Source of the DNA: Thermoproteota archaeon | Lineage (GTDB): Archaea > Korarchaeota > Korarchaeia > Korarchaeales > Korarchaeaceae | DNA: 64,000 nucleotides | Direction of reading: 5' to 3' | NCBI GenBank assembly: GCA_027492205.1 | Contig: JAOZFN010000009.1 | Coordinates: forward strand, 62,001-126,000 | Shown here: piece after piece, positions 25,224 to 33,167 of the stretch | Position numbering within the stretch: the first letter of the stretch is position 1 | Layout: the number at the start of each line of letters is the position of its first letter | The notes under the pieces: generated by a model | What the model saw: the letters and a program-made list of their open reading frames with translations, nothing else | Databases searched by the model: none | Told to the model about the DNA's origin: nothing | Program-made: the position numbers and the translations under genes

Positions 25224-26476
25224 TCCTCGCCCCCCTCGTCGGCCACCTGATCGTGGTAGAGGAAGCAGGCAACCTTGTGACCCGGCCTCACCTCGATGAG
25301 CCTCGGCTTGTGCTCCTCACACTTCGGCATCGCGTAGGCGCACCTGGGATGGAATCTGCATCCCGTCGGCGGGTTGATCAGGTTGGGGACGGTGCCCGGG
25401 ATGGCCTTCAGCTCCCTGCCGGGCATCGGAATGGCCTCAAGCAGTCCCTTTGTGTAGGGGTGGAGGGGCTCCTTGAACAGCGTGAAGACGTCGGCGACCT
25501 CGCATATGTTGCCGGCGTACATAACAGCGACCCTGTCGGAGACCTCCGCTATGACCCCCATGTCGTGGGTTATGTATACGAGCGTGGAGCCGAACTGCTT
25601 CTTCAGCTCCTTCATGAGCTCGAGTATCTGGGCCTCGACCGTGACGTCCAAGTTGGTGGTTGGCTCGTCGGCTATGAGCATCCTGGGGTTGCAGGAGAGG
25701 GCTGTCGCTATCACTATCCTCTGCTGCATCCCCCCGCTCAGCTCGTGCGGGTACATGTCGTAAACCCGGTCCGGATCCGGGATCCCCATGAGGCCGAGGA
25801 GTCTAACAACGTCCCTCCTGGCCTCTGCGCTCACCGGAGACCAGTAGAGTCTCCTGAGGATTGGGACCCTTAGGAGGAGCTTCAGGCCGAGGCCACTAGG
25901 GCTTTTCTTGGCCATCCTCATGACTGCGAGCTTGGCCCTGGCCAGCGCCCCCCTCAGGCCGCCTGCCTTGGACTCCTCCTCGAGGGTCGCTATCGCCCTC
26001 CCGATCATCTCGTCCATCCTGTGTATCAGGATGGCCTCGGCCACCTGGTCACCGACCTTGAAGACTGGGTTCAGGGCGGCCTTCGGCTCTTGGAAGATCC
26101 TCGAGATCTCGGCCCCCCTCAGCTTCCTGAGGTCCTCCTCATCCATCTCCGTGAGGACCAAGGGCTTCCCATCCATGTAGTAGACGACTCTGCCGGCGAC
26201 GATCTTCCCGGGGGGCGGGATGAGGTTCATCATAGCGTAGGTAGTGACGGACTTCCCGCTGCCGGTCTCGCCGACGATCCCCAGGGTCTCCCCTTCCAGG
26301 ACGTCCAAGTCGACGCCGTCAATGGCCTTCACGACCCCCTCGTAGGTGTAGAATCGGACCTTCAGGTCCCTGACCTCCATCAGCACGTTCCTCTCCTGGG
26401 CCGAGGCTTTGACCTCGGGCCTCTCCTCAACCGCCTCAAGCGCGCCGGGATTGGAATCGGGGTTGGGCATTCTCAC
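25220..26476 (-). CDS. Peptide ABC transporter ATP-binding protein (OppD type), locus 2
   Basis: 418 residues, longer than the usual 325. Walker A is GETGSGKSVTTY, Q-loop IFQEPKAALNPV, signature LSGGMQQRIVIATAL and Walker B MLIADEPTTNLD. Two additions explain the size: about 32 extra N-terminal residues, and an insertion of about 60 residues between Q-loop and signature (around RAIATLEEESKAGGLRGALA). The cysteine-rich tail is PPTGCRFHPRCAYAMPKCEEH. Its start overlaps the permease stop by four bases. Confidence 0.9.
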   Translation of the reverse strand: MRMPNPDSNPGALEAVEERPEVKASAQERNVLMEVRDLKVRFYTYEGVVKAIDGVDLDVLEGETLGIVGETGSGKSVTTYAMMNLIPPPGKIVAGRVVYYMDGKPLVLTEMDEEDLRKLRGAEISRIFQEPKAALNPVFKVGDQVAEAILIHRMDEMIGRAIATLEEESKAGGLRGALARAKLAVMRMAKKSPSGLGLKLLLRVPILRRLYWSPVSAEARRDVVRLLGLMGIPDPDRVYDMYPHELSGGMQQRIVIATALSCNPRMLIADEPTTNLDVTVEAQILELMKELKKQFGSTLVYITHDMGVIAEVSDRVAVMYAGNICEVADVFTLFKEPLHPYTKGLLEAIPMPGRELKAIPGTVPNLINPPTGCRFHPRCAYAMPKCEEHKPRLIEVRPGHKVACFLYHDQVADEGGEE

Positions 26477-27414
26477 CTCCTCCTGAGGGTCGGATCCAGT
26501 ATGTCTCGGAACGCGTCGCCGAGCAGGTTCCAGCCGAGGACGAACGTGAAGATGAAGATGCCGGGGATCGTGTAGGTGTGCCAGTAGGCGAACGGGTTGC
26601 CAGCCTCTCCCAGTATCCAGTTTCGGGACATGGATATGAGCTGGCCCCAGTCCGCGTAGCCTATGGGCGCGCCCAGGCCGAGGAAGCTTAGCGCGGCCGC
26701 CGTGAGCACCATGGATCCGATGTCGAGGGTTGAGACTATTACGACTGGGTAGATGCTGTTCGGCAGGACGTGCTTCAGCAGTATCCTAGCGTTTGACGCG
26801 CCTATCGCCCTGGCCGCCTCGACGTAGTCCTCCTGCCTGACCTGAAGCACTCCGGCCCTGGTGAGTCGAGCGTAGGTGGGCCAGCCCACCAGGATTAGCG
26901 CCTTGATCACGTTGTCCAGGCCGACCCCAAAGGCCGTCACGAACGCCATGGCGAGGATCAGCCCCGGGAATGCGTACATGATGTCGGTGATCCTCATGAT
27001 TATCTCATCCAGGATACCGCCGAAGTACCCGGACAGGGCCCCGAGGGTCACCCCTATGGCCAGGGCCCCGCCAACGACTAGGAGGCCGACCCTGAAGGCC
27101 GTCCTAGTCCCCCAAATGCAGCCGTAGAACATGTCGTACTGGCCCTCGGTGGTCCCGAATGGGAACTCGTCGCTCGGGGGCTTTGGAGTCGCCAAGTAAC
27201 CATGCCTGGGCATGACGTATGGATCCCTGCCGGGTTGGGGCGGGGCTATCAGTGGCGCGAATATGGCTATGATCGCGAAGAACGCGACGATCGTCAGGCC
27301 CGCCAGAGAGAGCGGACTCTCCCTTATTCTCTTGAGGGTGAAAACCAGCTCCTTGAACCACGCCCTCTCTCGCAGAGGCACCCTGCCGAGCTCCTTCTCC
27401 TTACTCCCTGCCAC
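26473..27414 (-). CDS. Peptide ABC transporter permease (DppC type), locus 2
   Basis: 313 residues, normal DppC size, so it lacks the big outer insertion of the locus 1 paralogue. One N-terminal helix (about 38-56) is followed by the permease domain with about five helices. The EAA loop is DYVEAARAIGASNARILLKH and the late AALSFLGLGAP is characteristic. It overlaps the OppD gene by four bases and follows the DppB gene by seven. Confidence 0.88.
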   Translation of the reverse strand: MAGSKEKELGRVPLRERAWFKELVFTLKRIRESPLSLAGLTIVAFFAIIAIFAPLIAPPQPGRDPYVMPRHGYLATPKPPSDEFPFGTTEGQYDMFYGCIWGTRTAFRVGLLVVGGALAIGVTLGALSGYFGGILDEIIMRITDIMYAFPGLILAMAFVTAFGVGLDNVIKALILVGWPTYARLTRAGVLQVRQEDYVEAARAIGASNARILLKHVLPNSIYPVVIVSTLDIGSMVLTAAALSFLGLGAPIGYADWGQLISMSRNWILGEAGNPFAYWHTYTIPGIFIFTFVLGWNLLGDAFRDILDPTLRRR

Positions 27415-27421
27415 CTCAACA

Positions 27422-28453
27422 TCACCCCAGCCTTATCCTCGGATCCAGGTAGGCGTAGAGTATGTCCACCAAGAGGTTAGAGACAACGAACACTATCCCG
27501 GAGAACAGGGCGAACGCCAGCACGGCTGGGAAGTCCAGCTGCGTGGCGGCGTGGGCGGCCCAGTACCCGAGGCCCTTGAACTCGAAGACCGTCTCCGTGA
27601 TGACAAGCCCCGTCAGGAAGCCGGCCACCAGCACCCCGGCCATCGTGACGACCGGTATCATGGCGTTTCTCATGGCGTGCTTGTTTATCACCGCCTTCTC
27701 GGGCACCCCCTTGGTTCTGGCGGCCATCACGTACTCCTTGTGGAGCTCCTCGAGCAGGCTGGACCTCATCACCCTCATTATGCCGGCGTTTCCGACGATG
27801 ACGAGGTTGAGGACGGGGAGGAAGAGGTGTCTGAGCGCGTCGACGAACACGAACAGGTTCCTGTTGAGTATGGCGTCTATTGTGTAGAGCCCCGTGTAGC
27901 TCACCCACTCTGCAGAGTGGACAATGCTCTGCGCCTCGGGGCTCAGTCTCCCCGGCGGGAACCATCCCAGCGCCCCGTAGAATATGGCGAGAAGTACGAT
28001 CGCGGACCAGAAGGTGGGGAGGGACCAACCAACTATAGCGAATATCCTCGAGATGTGGTCGGGCCACCTGTCCCTGTGGACCGCCGATATCCTTCCCAGC
28101 ACGATGCCAGTTATCACTATGAGGGGGGCCGCGTAGATCGCTATCTCTACCGACGCGGGCCAGAGTTCGGTGAAGGCCCTGGCAACCGGGATGTTCAACG
28201 ACTTCGACCACCCGAGGTTGCCTTGGAGAACGTTCTTCAGCCAGTTATAGTACTGAACGTAGACTGGCTGGTCCAGGCCGTACTTCTTGATTATCGCCTG
28301 AATCCTAGCGGCCGCCTTGAACCCTCCCTCGCCGACGTACAGCGCGGCCCTCTCCTCGGGAGAGAACACCATTGATACGGAGAATACGAGTATTGAAACG
28401 CCAAGCAGCGTGGGGATTATTAGGAGGAGCCGCCTGATTATGTAAGTTCTCAT
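27422..28453 (-). CDS. Peptide ABC transporter permease (DppB type), locus 2
   Basis: 343 residues from ATG 28453, chosen because GGGAGGT lies just upstream; an earlier ATG at 28462 overlaps that ribosome site. TYIIRRLLLIIPTLLGVSIL is the typical first helix and KYGLDQPVYVQYYNWLKNVL the DppB outer-loop pattern. The EAA loop is YVMAARTKGVPEKAVINKH. It heads the cluster permease B, permease C, OppD, OppF and is separated from the binding-protein gene by a T-tract and an inverted repeat. Confidence 0.88.
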   Translation of the reverse strand: MRTYIIRRLLLIIPTLLGVSILVFSVSMVFSPEERAALYVGEGGFKAAARIQAIIKKYGLDQPVYVQYYNWLKNVLQGNLGWSKSLNIPVARAFTELWPASVEIAIYAAPLIVITGIVLGRISAVHRDRWPDHISRIFAIVGWSLPTFWSAIVLLAIFYGALGWFPPGRLSPEAQSIVHSAEWVSYTGLYTIDAILNRNLFVFVDALRHLFLPVLNLVIVGNAGIMRVMRSSLLEELHKEYVMAARTKGVPEKAVINKHAMRNAMIPVVTMAGVLVAGFLTGLVITETVFEFKGLGYWAAHAATQLDFPAVLAFALFSGIVFVVSNLLVDILYAYLDPRIRLG

Positions 28454-28489
28454 ACCTCCCATTCGGGTTCACCCGACGGATCTCCGAGG

Positions 28490-28507
28490 GCGGGGATCTT
28501 TCCCCGC
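28490..28507 (-). promoter_or_regulatory. Perfect 7-bp inverted repeat upstream of the locus 2 permease operon
   Basis: GCGGGGA TCTT TCCCCGC, seven-base arms and a four-base loop. It lies between a TATA-like CTTTTTTAC (28512-28520) and the ribosome site, so it could be an operator or an mRNA stem-loop that sets expression of permeases below that of the binding protein. Confidence 0.5.
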
Positions 28508-28511
28508 TATG

Positions 28512-28520
28512 GTAAAAAAG
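28512..28520 (-). promoter_or_regulatory. TATA-like or T-tract element before the locus 2 permeases
   Basis: Minus strand CTTTTTTAC. It could be a TATA box for the permease operon (start about 60 bases on) or a termination tract after the binding-protein gene; sequence cannot decide. Confidence 0.35.
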
Positions 28521-28609
28521 TGTTCCCAAAAGGTGCTTTCGGCCAGCCGGCTGGCGGAAGGTCCCGTGAACACCAGGAAATCGGGCAAACCCGGAGATTC
28601 TCTACCCGG

Positions 28610-28623
28610 CTTCAAAAAAGAAG
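28610..28623 (-). terminator. T-tract terminator after binding-protein gene 2
   Basis: CTTC TTTTTT GAAG on the minus strand, 14 bases past the stop codon. Confidence 0.5.
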
Positions 28624-28636
28624 TGGAAGGGTTGAC

Positions 28637-30478
28637 TCAGCCCTTCCAGAGCGGATAGGCGTAGACTCCTGGGTAGATCGGGTTGTAGTACCAGCCGTGG
28701 ACCCAGGTCCTCTCGTAGTGCCTGCCGAGCGGCTGGTAGATGATGAAGCTGGGTACCTCCTCGTAGTAGATCTGGGTGAGTTCCCTGCAGATCTCGATCC
28801 TCCTGTTCTGGTCCGAGGTCGTGATCAGCTCCTCGACGAGTTCGTCAACGTGCGGGTTGCTGTAGCCCTGCCAGGCGGCAAAGGTTCCGGAGGAGTGCAT
28901 GTACGGGAAGACGAAGTTGTACGGGTCGGGGTAGTCGGCGAGCCAGCCGATGATGAACATCGGCAGCTGGCGCCTGACCATGGCCTTGAGGTATTCGGGC
29001 CACTCGACGCCCCTTACGTAGACCTTAAACTTCGGATTGAGGCTCTCCACGTTCTCCTTGATCATCTCAGCAGCGGTCTTCCTCTGGACGTTGCCCACGT
29101 TGTAGAGCAGCTCGAAGTAGAAGCCCTTCTCCCAGACCTGGCCGTTCCAGGCCTTCTTGAAGTACTCCTCGGCCTTGGTCAGGTTGAACTCGTACATCGG
29201 CAGGTTGGGGTCGTAGCCAGGCAGGCCCTGCGGGATCGGACCAGGCGTCCTCACTGCCTCGCCGAACCAAGCCTCCTCTATGTACCTGTCGAAGTCGAAG
29301 GAGTAGGCGAACGCCTTTCTGAGGTTGATGTCGGAGAAGAAGTCGGGCGGGATCCCGTTGCCGTCGAGCTTGCCGCTGCCTATGTAGGGGCTGTTCGGAT
29401 CGACCTCGAAGGTGAAGAACACCGCGGCGTTGGACACCGTGGGCAGGTTCTTGACGACCCTGATGCCCTCGGCCCCCTCGATCTCCTTCATGTGCTGCCT
29501 GGGCACGTAGGCCATGTCAACGTCGCCCTTGAGGAACATGAGCTTCCTGGTGGCCCACTCGTCGACCTTCATGATGATGAACTCGCTGAAGTTGGCCGGA
29601 CCCCTCCAGTAGTCGTCGAACCTCTTCAGGACGACCTGCTTGCCGTGCTCCCACCTGTCGAGCATGAACGGACCGGAGCCGCAGTCGGCCTCCTGGAGCG
29701 GAGGTACCTCAGGGTTGTTGTAGTCCTGCCAGGTCTCCGGGGTCCCCGGCCAGGCCCCGTGCTCGATGGCGCACTGCTTGTCCACTATGCTGCTCCAAGT
29801 CTGGGACAGGATTTGGAAGAGCACGGTGATCGGGTAGGGCTTGGCCAGGTGGAGCACCACGTTGTTGCCCTCGACCTCGACGGCCTTGTCTATCTGGTCC
29901 CAGGTGACGACCAGGTTGCCCTCTCCATCCCTGGTGGTCTCAACGCCGAGGAGCGGGTCGAGGAGCATCCAGGACGGACCGCCGTCCCTGTCCATGACGA
30001 GGACGCGCTCTAGGGAGTACTCGACGTCCTCCGGGGTGAGCTCCCTGCCGGAGTGGAACTTGATGCCAGACCTGATCGGGAACACGATGGTCATGCCGTT
30101 GTCCCTGATCAGGCCGTTCTCGACGGAGGGAACCTGCTCAGCTATTATCGGTATGAACTGGTCCACCTTGTCCCTGTCGAAGAAGATGAGGGTCTCGTAG
30201 ATGTTGAAGATCACCTCTCCGCTCGCGGTGTCATACGCCCACGCCGGGTCGAGGGTCTCGGGCTCGCCGATGGTGGCCACTATGAGCTTGTCCGGGTTCT
30301 TCACCTCCATCGGCGGCGGAGTTGTCTCGGGCGGCGCCGTTGTCGTCGCTGGCGGAGCAGTCGTCGCGGGTGGGGCCGTCGTTGCAGGCGGCGCCGCCTT
30401 CTTGCCGGCTATGTAGGCCAGTCCCCCGACCACTATGAGGAGGACGATGAAAACGCCTACTAGGGTCTTTGTCTCCAT
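28637..30478 (-). CDS. Peptide ABC transporter substrate-binding protein, 613 residues, N-terminally anchored
   Basis: An SBP family 5 protein in normal domain order. It has an N-terminal membrane helix (about 7-26), a Thr/Ala/Pro stalk (ATTAPPATT repeats, about 30-56), then the binding fold. The early TIGEPETLDPAWAYDTASGE and IRSGIKFHSGRELTPEDVEY, mid DCGSGPFMLDRWEHGKQVV, and INLRKAFAYSFDFDRYIEEA follow the canonical sequence. The stalk is at the opposite end from that of the 903-residue protein. GGTGGGGGG lies seven bases before the ATG, and a TATA box lies at 30539-30546. Confidence 0.9.
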   Translation of the reverse strand: METKTLVGVFIVLLIVVGGLAYIAGKKAAPPATTAPPATTAPPATTTAPPETTPPPMEVKNPDKLIVATIGEPETLDPAWAYDTASGEVIFNIYETLIFFDRDKVDQFIPIIAEQVPSVENGLIRDNGMTIVFPIRSGIKFHSGRELTPEDVEYSLERVLVMDRDGGPSWMLLDPLLGVETTRDGEGNLVVTWDQIDKAVEVEGNNVVLHLAKPYPITVLFQILSQTWSSIVDKQCAIEHGAWPGTPETWQDYNNPEVPPLQEADCGSGPFMLDRWEHGKQVVLKRFDDYWRGPANFSEFIIMKVDEWATRKLMFLKGDVDMAYVPRQHMKEIEGAEGIRVVKNLPTVSNAAVFFTFEVDPNSPYIGSGKLDGNGIPPDFFSDINLRKAFAYSFDFDRYIEEAWFGEAVRTPGPIPQGLPGYDPNLPMYEFNLTKAEEYFKKAWNGQVWEKGFYFELLYNVGNVQRKTAAEMIKENVESLNPKFKVYVRGVEWPEYLKAMVRRQLPMFIIGWLADYPDPYNFVFPYMHSSGTFAAWQGYSNPHVDELVEELITTSDQNRRIEICRELTQIYYEEVPSFIIYQPLGRHYERTWVHGWYYNPIYPGVYAYPLWKG

Positions 30479-30503
30479 TCACTATCCCCCCACCGGGGTC
30501 TTA

Positions 30504-30517
30504 GGGGTCTTTGCCCC
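30504..30517 (-). promoter_or_regulatory. GGGG-TCTTTG-CCCC element at the start of binding-protein transcript 2
   Basis: An inverted repeat straddling the inferred transcription start (about 30516), of the same type as at 28490-28507, 24084-24097 and 23204-23219. Confidence 0.35.
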
Positions 30518-30538
30518 CGACGGGCAATCTGTCGATCC

Positions 30539-30546
30539 TAATTAAG
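30539..30546 (-). promoter_or_regulatory. TATA box of binding-protein gene 2
   Basis: TAATTAAG on the plus strand (CTTAATTA on the minus), about 64 bases from the ATG; leader of about 38 bases. Confidence 0.5.
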
Positions 30547-30611
30547 ACTTTTGTTGAAACGGAGGGATCGGAGGTGCAGAGAGGCGGGCCGCCCCATCCC
30601 CCCGCGTTTGG

Positions 30612-30618
30612 TTAATAA
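30612..30618 (+). promoter_or_regulatory. TATA box of the 30644 gene
   Basis: TTAATAA centred 29 bases from the ATG at 30644, which implies a nearly leaderless transcript. Confidence 0.5.
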
Positions 30619-30643
30619 CACAGCGATGCCCGTCTGACTGAGC

Positions 30644-31156
30644 ATGGACCGCTACCAGCTGGCCTACCTGCTGCTGGTGCTGGGATTGGCCACCTCCGTC
30701 ATCTACTCGGCGAGGACTAAGGAGGAAGCTCCCCCGGCGGTCAGCGAGGACCGCCTCCCCGTCAGCGGGGGGGATGCTGTCAGACTGACATACGAGACTG
30801 GGGAGGTCGTCGAGCTGTGGCTCAGGGAAGAGGAGGGTGGGGCTGGCCGACTCACAATCGCAGTGAGGGCGCACAAGGGCTCGCTCGTTGAGGCTGTGCG
30901 CGCAAACCTCACCGGAAGTTTCAGCTGGCTCGGGCTGTCGACCATGAGACCTCTGGAGGGGAGGCTCTACGTCAACGAGTCTCTTGGAGTCTACGAGTTT
31001 GCCCTAGAGGGGATAGGGGTCTCGGGGGCCGACGGCCTGGCGGTCGACTTCCTGCTGATCCCGCCGGGCCGGGTGTCAATCGAGCTGGAGGTGGACGTCA
31101 GGAGAGGGGCCACCCTGAGACACCTCCGGGCGAGCGAGACGCTGGCTCATCCGTGA
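30644..31156 (+). CDS. Membrane-anchored protein of unknown function
   Basis: 170 residues. An N-terminal helix (about 6-22) is followed by an acidic outer domain rich in beta-type segments (VRLTYETGEVVELWLREEEG and after). No family or catalytic motif is recognised. The gene is monocistronic, has its own TATA box and is convergent with the NTP phosphatase (four bases between stops). Its place beside peptide-transport genes may be coincidental. Confidence 0.5.
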   Translation: MDRYQLAYLLLVLGLATSVIYSARTKEEAPPAVSEDRLPVSGGDAVRLTYETGEVVELWLREEEGGAGRLTIAVRAHKGSLVEAVRANLTGSFSWLGLSTMRPLEGRLYVNESLGVYEFALEGIGVSGADGLAVDFLLIPPGRVSIELEVDVRRGATLRHLRASETLAHP

Positions 31157-31159
31157 GAC

Positions 31160-31705
31160 TCACGGCCCCTTGGAGCTGCTCCACAGGCTCTCGGCCAAGA
31201 ACGGGACCAGTGCCATGTAGACTCCATGCTCGTAGAGGTCCGCACGTGAGACGAGGCCTCTAGTGAATATACCGATTGCCCCCTCGGCCCTCTTTACTCC
31301 GCTCCGGCCAACTCTCTCGTCCATTAGCTTCCCCAGCTCGACCCCCTCAAGCATCCTCCTCACGAGGTAGTCAGGGCACTGAAACCACCCACTGGTGCCG
31401 AGCCCAGTCAGCCCGTCCCTGCGGACGATCGCCACGAAGCCGGTGCAGAAGGTCTGCCCGTAGAGTTCGACCAGCGCGCCCTCTATTCCGACTCCGAACT
31501 CCGCCCTTGGGACTTCGCGCAGGCTCTCCCGCGCCCTGTTCAGGGCCCCCACGGGCCCCTCCTCGTTGACCGGCTGAGGGGGGACTCCCGAACTAACCGA
31601 CACGGATACGACCTCCACCGACCCATATGCCCTGGTGAAGGCCCTCCTCACCGCCTCGACCTTAACCGGGTTCTCGGAACCGACGGCCACCACGACCCCT
31701 CGCAT
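31160..31705 (-). CDS. Inosine/xanthosine triphosphatase (YjjX/DUF84 family)
   Basis: 181 residues. This family hydrolyses non-canonical purine nucleoside triphosphates (ITP, XTP) and so cleans the nucleotide pool. Visible hallmarks are VAVGSENPVKVEAVRRAF at the N-terminus, the ...GPVGALNRARESL segment, EFGVGIEGALVE with the metal-side acidic residues, and EGAIGIFTRGLVSRADLYEHGV near the end. The ATG 31705 lies about 28 bases from a TATA element, so it is leaderless. It is divergent from the GTPase operon. Confidence 0.87.
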   Translation of the reverse strand: MRGVVVAVGSENPVKVEAVRRAFTRAYGSVEVVSVSVSSGVPPQPVNEEGPVGALNRARESLREVPRAEFGVGIEGALVELYGQTFCTGFVAIVRRDGLTGLGTSGWFQCPDYLVRRMLEGVELGKLMDERVGRSGVKRAEGAIGIFTRGLVSRADLYEHGVYMALVPFLAESLWSSSKGP

Positions 31706-31729
31706 CGGCCGACTCGCAACCCTGAGACG

Positions 31730-31737
31730 TTATTATG
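31730..31737. promoter_or_regulatory. TATA element between NTP phosphatase and the GTPase operon
   Basis: TTATTATG / CATAATAA. It lies 28 bases from the minus-strand ATG at 31705 and 42 bases from the plus-strand TTG at 31775, which also has GGGGGGT just upstream. It may serve both directions. Confidence 0.45.
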
Positions 31738-31774
31738 TAGACCTTTTGAGATCCCCAAGAGCCGGGGGGTCGGT

Positions 31775-32113
31775 TTGCGCAGGGTCCGGTGCCCCAAGTG
31801 CGGGAGGGTCCACGAGATTCCCCCTGATCACCCAGACGGGAGGTTCTTCCTGCCGTGCGGGGAGGATCACGACCTCGTCATCTGGGTGAGCGGCGGCATG
31901 GTGAGAGAGGTGGACGTGGCCGAGTCTGTCTTCGCCAGGGTGGGTTTCGAGCTGATTCCGGAGAGGGCCCCGCTGGCGCCCTCTTGGGTCGACATGGACA
32001 GGGTGAGGGCGCTCCTCTCCGGAAGGGTCAGGCCTAGCTCTGAGGACATAGACGTCCTAATGCTCTTGGAGGAGCTCGGCGTGGTGAGGAGGAAGGCGCG
32101 CGCCGCGACCTGA
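31775..32113 (+). CDS. Small zinc-ribbon protein, first gene of the GTPase operon
   Basis: 112 residues from TTG 31775, supported by GGGGGGT upstream. CPKCGRVHEIPP, then FLPCGEDH, gives a likely metal site near the N-terminus (two Cys, His, Cys, His within about 30 residues). The remainder has an acidic alpha-helical C-terminus (SSEDIDVLMLLEELGVVR). I recognise no named family. It is followed after 15 bases by the first methyltransferase-like paralogue and forms a four-gene operon ending in a Ras-like GTPase. Confidence 0.6.
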   Translation: MRRVRCPKCGRVHEIPPDHPDGRFFLPCGEDHDLVIWVSGGMVREVDVAESVFARVGFELIPERAPLAPSWVDMDRVRALLSGRVRPSSEDIDVLMLLEELGVVRRKARAAT

Positions 32114-32128
32114 CCAGAGGGAGTCCCG

Positions 32129-33151
32129 TTGTTCGCCCTCTACACGCGGGGCCTGTTCGGGAGGGGGACTTACTCCTCCACGCTCCGACACGCCGGGCTG
32201 GACAAGGGAGAGGTTAGGTCGGCCTCCAGGGAACTCAGGAGCTACGTTGTATACTGGATCTACGCGGCTCTATCCGACTCCGGGCTCCTCAAGGAGATAG
32301 AGGGAAGCTACAGGCGAAGGATGCGCCGGTCAGTTAGGAACCCAGCCCTTCTGGACGCCATCCTCGATCTCCTCCTCGACGCCGAAGTGCTGAGGTCGTA
32401 CGAAGATATATTCTCCTTTGAGGCTGAGCCTGACAGGCCCACTCTGTCAATTTGGTGGCTGAAGAGAGCCCTCACCGGAATGGAGGATAGGTTCAGCCAG
32501 CTCGCGGAAGATGTCAGGTCGGGGGTGAAACCTTCCCAAGACCCAGCGCACACGCTGGCGATGTACGACAACCCACTCACGCTCCTAGAGACGGGGCTCG
32601 CCGTTGAAGGTTTTGGGTTGGGGGCCGACATCAGTGCCCTCCTGCTCCCCTGGTCTGGACTCGGGGAGTACGTCTTCTCACTTAGATCCATCGTGGGCGA
32701 CGTAAGGATCATGGCCGCGGCTCCACCCGGGCTTGAGAGGGTGGTCAGGCTGGCGCTCAGGACAAGGGGGATCTATGAGGGCGGCACGATCACAATCTTC
32801 TCGGCCCGGCCGGAGGTGGCTGGACTGGAGTGCCTGAAGCAGGTGGAGGGAACTGGGACCCCTCCAGAGGCAGCCCTGCTCCTGAACGCGATTCAGTGGT
32901 CTTCATCCCCGGAGGCCGCGGTGCGATCGGCCGTTACCGGAGTGAGGTCTGGGGGGCGGGTCTACATTCTTCAGACGCTGAGATCGAGTGAGAGCCTCCC
33001 AATGGTTATATTGGGTCGGCTGCTCGGGGCTAACCTGCTTCCCACTTGGGAGGAACTGGAGAGGTCCCTCAGGGGGGCGGGCGTGAGGTGGAGGGTCATA
33101 TCGAGGACGGGCAGCGCGGTGGCACTGGAGGTGACCACGGGGGTGAGGTAG
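32129..33151 (+). CDS. Degenerate methyltransferase-like protein, paralogue A
   Basis: 340 residues. The N-terminal half (about 1-130) is alpha-helical. The C-terminal half reads as a Rossmann-type fold: ALLLPWSGLGEYVFSLRS in place of motif I, IMAAAPPGLERVVRLALRT in place of strand 2, LLLNAIQWSSSPEAAVRSAV for motif IV, and GGRVYILQTL for strand 5. The SAM-binding GxGxG and the acidic ribose residue are absent, so catalysis is doubtful. It shares LAMYDNP, LLPWSG and the AIQW/AVQW segment with the next gene, so the pair arose by duplication. The start TTG 32129 has GAGGGAG upstream. Confidence 0.6.
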   Translation: MFALYTRGLFGRGTYSSTLRHAGLDKGEVRSASRELRSYVVYWIYAALSDSGLLKEIEGSYRRRMRRSVRNPALLDAILDLLLDAEVLRSYEDIFSFEAEPDRPTLSIWWLKRALTGMEDRFSQLAEDVRSGVKPSQDPAHTLAMYDNPLTLLETGLAVEGFGLGADISALLLPWSGLGEYVFSLRSIVGDVRIMAAAPPGLERVVRLALRTRGIYEGGTITIFSARPEVAGLECLKQVEGTGTPPEAALLLNAIQWSSSPEAAVRSAVTGVRSGGRVYILQTLRSSESLPMVILGRLLGANLLPTWEELERSLRGAGVRWRVISRTGSAVALEVTTGVR

Positions 33152-33167
33152 CCTGTATGGGTCCCTG

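Noticed and set aside
28520-30013. A 497-codon open frame on the plus strand
   Set aside because: Antisense of the second binding-protein gene, with no domain or ribosome site.
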